Positions 59,853-64,000 of a stretch of DNA of 64,000 nt are shown here, piece by piece (within the stretch, counting starts at the first letter, position 1; each line of letters starts with the position of its first letter). A model generated the notes under the pieces. That model was given only the letters and a program-made list of their open reading frames with translations. It was not told where the DNA came from and searched no databases. The stretch is from the NCBI GenBank assembly GCA_018268715.1, contig JAFDVZ010000008.1:1-64000 (forward strand). The letters run 5' to 3'. The position numbers and the translations under genes were made by a program. This DNA is from Acidobacteriota bacterium. Its GTDB lineage: Bacteria > Acidobacteriota > Terriglobia > Bryobacterales > Bryobacteraceae.

Positions 59853-61703
59853 GTGCCTTCCGATGCAACAAATCGGCCCCAAACCCCCGCTGGCAGCCCA
59901 CCTGCATCAGTAGGAGGCGTGAGACAAGCATTCTTCACGCTACTTCCCCTAATCCTTGCTGCCGGCTCCATGGTCGCGCAGGAGCGTGACGTTGAAAGTT
60001 TCAACTGGCTCCATCAACGCATTCACCCGGACCTTCAGCAACTGGGCGACTCCGACGTCGCCGACGTCATAGTCATGCACCGCGAGGGCGCTTCCGAGGA
60101 CGCTGGCCGCCTGATGGCCCGCCGCAACTCAATCGCCATGCGAGGCCACATGAAGTCGGTGGGCGTTTCCGTGGCCCGCCTGACCCGTTCTGAAATCGAA
60201 CGTCTGGCCTCCGATCCGGACGTCGCCTACATCGCGCCCGACCAGGAAGTCCGCGCCTTCGCCGTCGACAAGGGGCCCGAATCCGTGGGCGCCTACGCCG
60301 CCTACTCCCAGGGCTGGACCGGATCCGGCATCGGCGTCGCCGTCATCGACTCGGGCCTGAGCTATCAGAACTGCGATTGGGCCCAGAGCCTGACCTCCGG
60401 CTGCGCGGCTCCCCGCTACGCCGCTCAGGTCAGCTTCGTGAACAATCTGAACGGCAGCTACTCGGCCCCCGACGACGGTCAGGACGCCTACGGCCACGGC
60501 ACCCACGTCGCCAGCATCATCGGCGGCATCGGCCTGTACTCCACCTCGTTCGCCAACCAGTACAGCATCTATCCGACGTACTGGATTCACGGCGTCGCCC
60601 CCGGCGTGAAGGTCTTCTCCATGCGGGTGCTCAAGGCGGACGGCACGGGCACGGACAGTTCGGTAATCGCGGCGATTAATTACGCCATCGCCAACAAGAG
60701 CCAGTACAACATCCGCATCATCAACCTGTCGCTGGGCCGTCCGGTGACGGTCAGCTACACGAAGGATCCGCTCTGCCAGGCGGTGGAAAAAGCCTGGAAG
60801 GCGGGCATCGTCGTCGTGGTGGCGGCGGGCAACTTCGGACGCAACAACAGCAGCGGCAACCAGGGCTATGGCACCATCACCGCCCCCGGCAACGATCCTT
60901 ACGTGATCACCGTCGGCGCCGTGAACACCTTCGCCAGCACCGACCGCACCAAGCATCGCGTGGCCAGCTACTCCTCCAAGGGCCCCACCGCCATCGACCA
61001 CATCGTGAAGCCGGACCTCGTGGCCCCGGGCAACAACATCTACGCCACTCAGTGCAAGGAGTGCGCGCTGACGGCCAGCTATCCGGCCAACGCGATTCCC
61101 GACACCGACTACGCCACCGTCTCCGGCACAGCCAAGAGCACTTACTATCTGCGCCTTTCGGGCACCAGCATGGCCACTCCGGTGGTGGCGGGCGCGGTGG
61201 CGCTGATGTTGCAGAAGGATTCCACGCTCACCCCCGACCAGGTGAAGGCGCGCCTCATGAAGACGGCCTCAAAGACCAACTTCCCGGCCTCCTACTCGGC
61301 GGTGGACGCGGCCACCAACACCTCCTACACCGTCTACCATGACGCGTTCACCATCGGCGCCGGCGAGTTGGACATCACCGCCGCGCTCGCCAACACCGAC
61401 AAGGTCTCCACCAGCCTGACCGCCGCCTCGCCGGCCGTCACGTATAACTCCACCACCAAGACCGTCAACCTCGTCAGCGGCTCGACGCTGGTGTGGGGCA
61501 CGACCATCGTGTGGGGAACCACCGTGGTCTGGGGCACAACGGTGATGTCGGGCAACACCATCGTCTGGGGCACGACGCTGGTGTGGGGCACGAACACGAA
61601 CTCCGCGTCCTCGGTGATCTGGGGAACCGGAACCGCCATCGCATCCACGGGATCGGCGCTGGTCAGCGAAAGCTCGAGCGCAGTGCTCAACGGCGATAAG
61701 TAA
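59853..61703 (+). CDS. Secreted subtilisin-family (S8) protease with WGTT repeats
   Basis: The 616-residue protease has an inhibitor-I9-like prodomain (residues about 50-130: DVIVMHREGASEDAGRLM) and a catalytic domain with Asp in VAVIDSGLSY, His in YGHGTHVASIIGG, oxyanion Asn in VVAAGNFG and Ser in LSGTSMATPVVAG. The C-terminal tail contains VWGTT repeats. The hydrophobic signal begins near residue 25 (VRQAFFTLLPLILAAG). The GTG at 59853 gives a long n-region; the GTG at 59919 has AGGAGG only one base upstream. The start is therefore uncertain. A strong terminator follows. Confidence 0.9.
   Translation: MPSDATNRPQTPAGSPPASVGGVRQAFFTLLPLILAAGSMVAQERDVESFNWLHQRIHPDLQQLGDSDVADVIVMHREGASEDAGRLMARRNSIAMRGHMKSVGVSVARLTRSEIERLASDPDVAYIAPDQEVRAFAVDKGPESVGAYAAYSQGWTGSGIGVAVIDSGLSYQNCDWAQSLTSGCAAPRYAAQVSFVNNLNGSYSAPDDGQDAYGHGTHVASIIGGIGLYSTSFANQYSIYPTYWIHGVAPGVKVFSMRVLKADGTGTDSSVIAAINYAIANKSQYNIRIINLSLGRPVTVSYTKDPLCQAVEKAWKAGIVVVVAAGNFGRNNSSGNQGYGTITAPGNDPYVITVGAVNTFASTDRTKHRVASYSSKGPTAIDHIVKPDLVAPGNNIYATQCKECALTASYPANAIPDTDYATVSGTAKSTYYLRLSGTSMATPVVAGAVALMLQKDSTLTPDQVKARLMKTASKTNFPASYSAVDAATNTSYTVYHDAFTIGAGELDITAALANTDKVSTSLTAASPAVTYNSTTKTVNLVSGSTLVWGTTIVWGTTVVWGTTVMSGNTIVWGTTLVWGTNTNSASSVIWGTGTAIASTGSALVSESSSAVLNGDK
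61488..61626 (+). repeat. VWGTT pentapeptide-type repeats in the protease tail
   Basis: The motif (V/I)WGT(T/N/G) occurs about six times in 46 residues, mostly with a six-residue period (LVWGTTIVWGTTVVWGTT). It continues after one divergent unit (VMSGNT). Similar tails occur in other bacterial subtilases. The period suits a narrow beta-solenoid or a surface-binding tail. Confidence 0.85.
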
Positions 61704-61773
61704 TCTTCTCAGGCCGCCTTGCGCCATGGCGAGGCGGCCGTCTCCCAATTTCCCAAGTCCCATCCTCCTTAGG

Positions 61774-61802
61774 CCGGCCCCCTCCTGGGGCCGGATTTTT
61801 TT
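61774..61802 (+). terminator. Rho-independent terminator of the subtilisin gene
   Basis: A perfect 8-bp stem CCGGCCCC/GGGGCCGG with a 5-base loop is followed by A and seven T, 70 bases after the subtilisin stop. It lies just before the 3' end of the converging cyclodeaminase gene. Confidence 0.92.
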
Positions 61803-61810
61803 GGGACCTG

Positions 61811-62698
61811 TCAGCCCGCCGCCTCCTGCACAATCCGGGCCGCCGCCAGATCCTCCACCGCGATTCCCAAGGACTTGTAGACCGTCCGCCCGCCCGCCGG
61901 AGCCGCCTTGGTTCCCTCGATCAATTCGCCGATCTCTGCGTACACCGGCGTCCCCGACAGAATCACGTCTCCCGACTCCCGTTCCGCCGCCGCCCGAGAC
62001 TCCACCACCAGCGTCGCCCTCATCGCTTCATCGTCCAGCTCGCGGAACGTGGGCCCAACCGCGCCGATCGCGTTCACATGCGCCGCTTCGCCCAGCCACT
62101 CTCCCCGCAGCACCGGCGTCCGCGAACTCGTCACCGTCACCACCACATCCGCGCCACGCACCGCCTGCTCGGCCGTCATGGCCCGCGCGCCGTGCGCCGC
62201 CGCGAACCGTTCGGCGTGCTCGGCGGTTCGGCTCCACACCCGGACATCGTCGAACTCGCGCACCGTGCGCAACGCCTCCAGGTGCGAACCGGCCTGCACG
62301 CCGCTGCCGAGGATCGCAAGCGAGCGCGCCCCCGGCTTCGCCAGCAGGTCCGTCGCGATCGCCGACACCGCCGCCGTGCGCATTTCCGTGATCAGCCGTC
62401 CGTCCATCACCGCCAGCGGTTCGCCCGTCGAGGTTTTGAACAGGAGGATCACCGCGTGGTGGGTATCCAGGCCCAGCGCGGCGTTGCCGGGGAAGAAGGT
62501 CACCAGTTTCGCCCCCATGATCTCCCCGCACACCGCCGGCATCAGCGCATAAAAGCCCTGGTGCGCGGCGATGGAGAGGACATTGCGGACGGGCTGGTCG
62601 ACGCGTCCCGCCGAGAAATCGGCCAGCGCGCGCCGGAGCGCCGGAATCAGCTCGGAGTATCGAAGCCGGGATCGAACTTGCTCTTCAGAGATATACAC
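61811..62698 (-). CDS. Ornithine-cyclodeaminase/mu-crystallin-family protein
   Basis: The 295-residue protein has a Rossmann NAD-binding motif LAILGSGVQAGSHLEA and the family substrate-loop regions MGAKLVTFFPGNAALGL and DGRLITEMRTAA. Members interconvert amino and imino acids (ornithine to proline, ketimine reduction, alanine dehydrogenase). Which one cannot be told. It ends the minus-strand group 61811-64000. Confidence 0.88.
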   Translation of the reverse strand: MYISEEQVRSRLRYSELIPALRRALADFSAGRVDQPVRNVLSIAAHQGFYALMPAVCGEIMGAKLVTFFPGNAALGLDTHHAVILLFKTSTGEPLAVMDGRLITEMRTAAVSAIATDLLAKPGARSLAILGSGVQAGSHLEALRTVREFDDVRVWSRTAEHAERFAAAHGARAMTAEQAVRGADVVVTVTSSRTPVLRGEWLGEAAHVNAIGAVGPTFRELDDEAMRATLVVESRAAAERESGDVILSGTPVYAEIGELIEGTKAAPAGGRTVYKSLGIAVEDLAAARIVQEAAG

Positions 62699-62712
62699 GA
62701 GTTATAGGGTCA

Positions 62713-63507
62713 CTATAACTCAAGTTTCCCCTGATAAGTCATCTCGTCGAGATAGTAGGTCTGATATAACTCGAAGCGGCCGAAATGCGCCGAAAAGGAG
62801 ACCTCGCGATCTTTCTTGGCGATCTCCTTGCTGCGCGGGAACAGGTACACGATGGTCAGGCTGTCGTCGCGGGATATCACGCGCACCTCGGAGGGCTTGG
62901 CGAACTTCTTGCCGTCTTTCTTGAGTTCGGCCTGTCCCTTCAGGTCTTTCTCCGACATCCCCTGTCGATTCGCCATCCGCGATGGCAGCCCCGTCACCAC
63001 AATGGCGTAGTGCGATGAATCGATGGTCGGCGCCACGCCGCCCTTGAACTTCAGGTGAGCGTCCTGAATGGGCAGCGCGCTCTCCCAGCGGACCGTCACG
63101 GTTTGCGGTTCGCGGGACGAGGACGAGCCCTCGCCGCCGCGACTGTCGGGATAGCGCCGGTCGTCGTCCTGCGGATAGCCGCCGCCTCCTCCCGGATATC
63201 CTCCGCCTCCCGGGTATCCGCCGCCGCGCCGTCCGCCGCCGCCCGGGTAACCGACTCCGCCCACGCCGGGAATGCCGAGCCCGATGCCGCCGCCCCGGCC
63301 CATCCCTCCGCCGCGTCCCATGCCGCGGCCGCCCTGTTGCGAACGCTGGCTCATGGTCAGCGACGCCTGTCGGGCCCACGGCGAATCAGTCAGGACGATC
63401 TTTGCGTCGTCCTCGGTCCATTGAGCGATCGGCTTGTCCTTCCAAGGCTGATCGGAAGAAGCGAACAGAGCGAACGGTAGCGCGAGCAGGTACGAACGTC
63501 GGATCAT
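62713..63507 (-). CDS. Secreted hypothetical protein with GWxTD-like start and Gly-rich linker
   Basis: The 264-residue protein has a signal peptide (MIRRSYLLALPFALFA) and a mature N terminus WKDKPIAQWTEDDAKIVLTD, a recurrent acidobacterial motif. A Gly/Tyr/Pro-rich linker (residues about 55-115, GYPGGGGRRGGGYPGGGG) and a soluble domain (about 125-264: VTVRWESALPIQDAHLKF, LTIVYLFPRSKEI) follow. The function is unknown. The ATG at 63507 is chosen since it starts the signal peptide. It lies 14 bases upstream of the cyclodeaminase gene. Confidence 0.75.
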   Translation of the reverse strand: MIRRSYLLALPFALFASSDQPWKDKPIAQWTEDDAKIVLTDSPWARQASLTMSQRSQQGGRGMGRGGGMGRGGGIGLGIPGVGGVGYPGGGGRRGGGYPGGGGYPGGGGGYPQDDDRRYPDSRGGEGSSSSREPQTVTVRWESALPIQDAHLKFKGGVAPTIDSSHYAIVVTGLPSRMANRQGMSEKDLKGQAELKKDGKKFAKPSEVRVISRDDSLTIVYLFPRSKEIAKKDREVSFSAHFGRFELYQTYYLDEMTYQGKLEL

Positions 63508-63586
63508 ATTGGCCGGAAGTCCTGATCTCAAGTACGCGACCCGCTCGCGCCCGGTTACATCGATGTGGCGGCGTTGCCCACTGCCC

Positions 63587-64000
63587 TCAGTAACCGGCCT
63601 TCTTATCCACCACGTTCATCAGCGGAATGCCCTTGGCGTAGCGCCGAACGTTCTCGGCGAAGACGTCGATCAGGCGAACCTGCCGGTCCGGACTCCAGCC
63701 GGAGGTGTGGGCCGTCATCACCACGTTGTGGAAGTCGAAAATCGGGTGCGTCGAAGGCGGCGGCTCCACCGGGAACACGTCCAGCCCCGCGCCGGCGAGC
63801 CATCCTTCGCGCAGCGCCTTCACCAGCGCCATATCGTCGTACAGTTTGCCGCGCGACATGGCCAGGAAGTAGGCCGTCTTCTTCATCGAGTGGAAGACGG
63901 TTTCGTTGAACATCTTCTCGGTTTGCGGGGTGTGCGGAGCGGCCGCCACCAGCACGTCCACCTTGGGAACCATCTCCATCAGGTATTCGGGCGAGTGCAG
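63587..64000 (-). CDS. D-2-hydroxyacid dehydrogenase, C-terminal part (gene runs off the window)
   Basis: About 137 residues of an NAD-dependent D-isomer 2-hydroxyacid dehydrogenase, cut by the window edge. Seen are DVLVAAAPHTPQT, FLAMSRGKLYDD, the substrate/catalytic region AGAGLDVFPVEPPP (with the Asp-Val-Phe) and the catalytic His in VMTAHTSGWS. The N-terminal catalytic and NAD-motif part lies beyond 64000. In-frame reading continues to the last base of the window. Confidence 0.9.
   Translation of the reverse strand: MHSPEYLMEMVPKVDVLVAAAPHTPQTEKMFNETVFHSMKKTAYFLAMSRGKLYDDMALVKALREGWLAGAGLDVFPVEPPPSTHPIFDFHNVVMTAHTSGWSPDRQVRLIDVFAENVRRYAKGIPLMNVVDKKAGY

Noticed and set aside
1..64000. Search for tRNA, rRNA, insertion-sequence ends, phage genes and riboswitches
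   Set aside because: I saw no cloverleaf, transposase text, flanking inverted repeats or known riboswitch core; a covariance-model search would be needed to exclude small RNAs.

Overview
The window is high-GC bacterial chromosomal DNA that reads as Acidobacteriota, most likely the Solibacter/Bryobacter side of the phylum. The basis is family content: two very large Oar-like TonB-dependent receptors with an N-terminal carboxypeptidase-regulatory-like domain, a VWFA-related protein of the acidobacterial type, a sedolisin ending in the Solibacter-type C-terminal domain, several exported Gly/Pro-rich proteins, and a ToxR-like/TPR protein. I saw no rRNA, tRNA, IS element, prophage or CRISPR array.

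Layout. 1-1650: decayed DNA holding a type-B carboxylesterase pseudogene. 1655-3500: greB and a minus-strand group encoding an RRM protein and two small proteins. 3506-17985: a carbohydrate / sugar-acid utilisation locus made of a TonB-dependent receptor, an IclR regulator (apparent CTG start), an SDR, a six-hairpin-glycosidase-like protein, two half-size EamA transporters, an RraA-like aldolase, an amidohydrolase and a GH39-like enzyme; a facing minus-strand operon encodes a cyclase-family hydrolase, an AstE/aspartoacylase-family protein and an enolase-superfamily acid-sugar dehydratase. 18017-19545: msrPQ, with msrP broken by one missing base. 19607-21506: ECF sigma operon. 21565-24731: small hypothetical and signalling proteins. 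24824-27155: two glycosyltransferases. 27152-36145: a two-component system divergent from a Gly-rich TonB-receptor-like protein and a VWFA protein. 36750-41456: sedolisin and a ToxR/TPR protein. 41569-46239: MacAB/TolC-type ABC efflux set. 46242-48000: esterase and a HicAB module whose toxin lacks a normal start codon. 48283-54775: RND efflux operon. 54949-64000: hypothetical protein behind a terminator-like hairpin, DUF1080 protein, KDG kinase, degenerate JAMM protein, YdcF protein, subtilisin with WGTT repeats, ornithine-cyclodeaminase-family enzyme, and a window-truncated hydroxyacid dehydrogenase.

The most interesting find is a putative IclR regulon in the 3.5-18 kb locus. Three 18-bp sites of the form (T/A)(T/A)TCC-N8-GGAAA lie next to the regulator gene and its presumed targets. 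Two of them sit 62-63 bp upstream of good -10 hexamers (TATAAT and TACAAT), each of which is only 7-9 bp before a start codon and has no recognisable -35. This suggests activator-dependent, near-leaderless promoters for both arms of the locus. The enzymes fit uptake and cleavage of a saccharide, dehydration of an acid sugar and retro-aldol cleavage; a KDG kinase lies 40 kb away. The substrate cannot be read from sequence.
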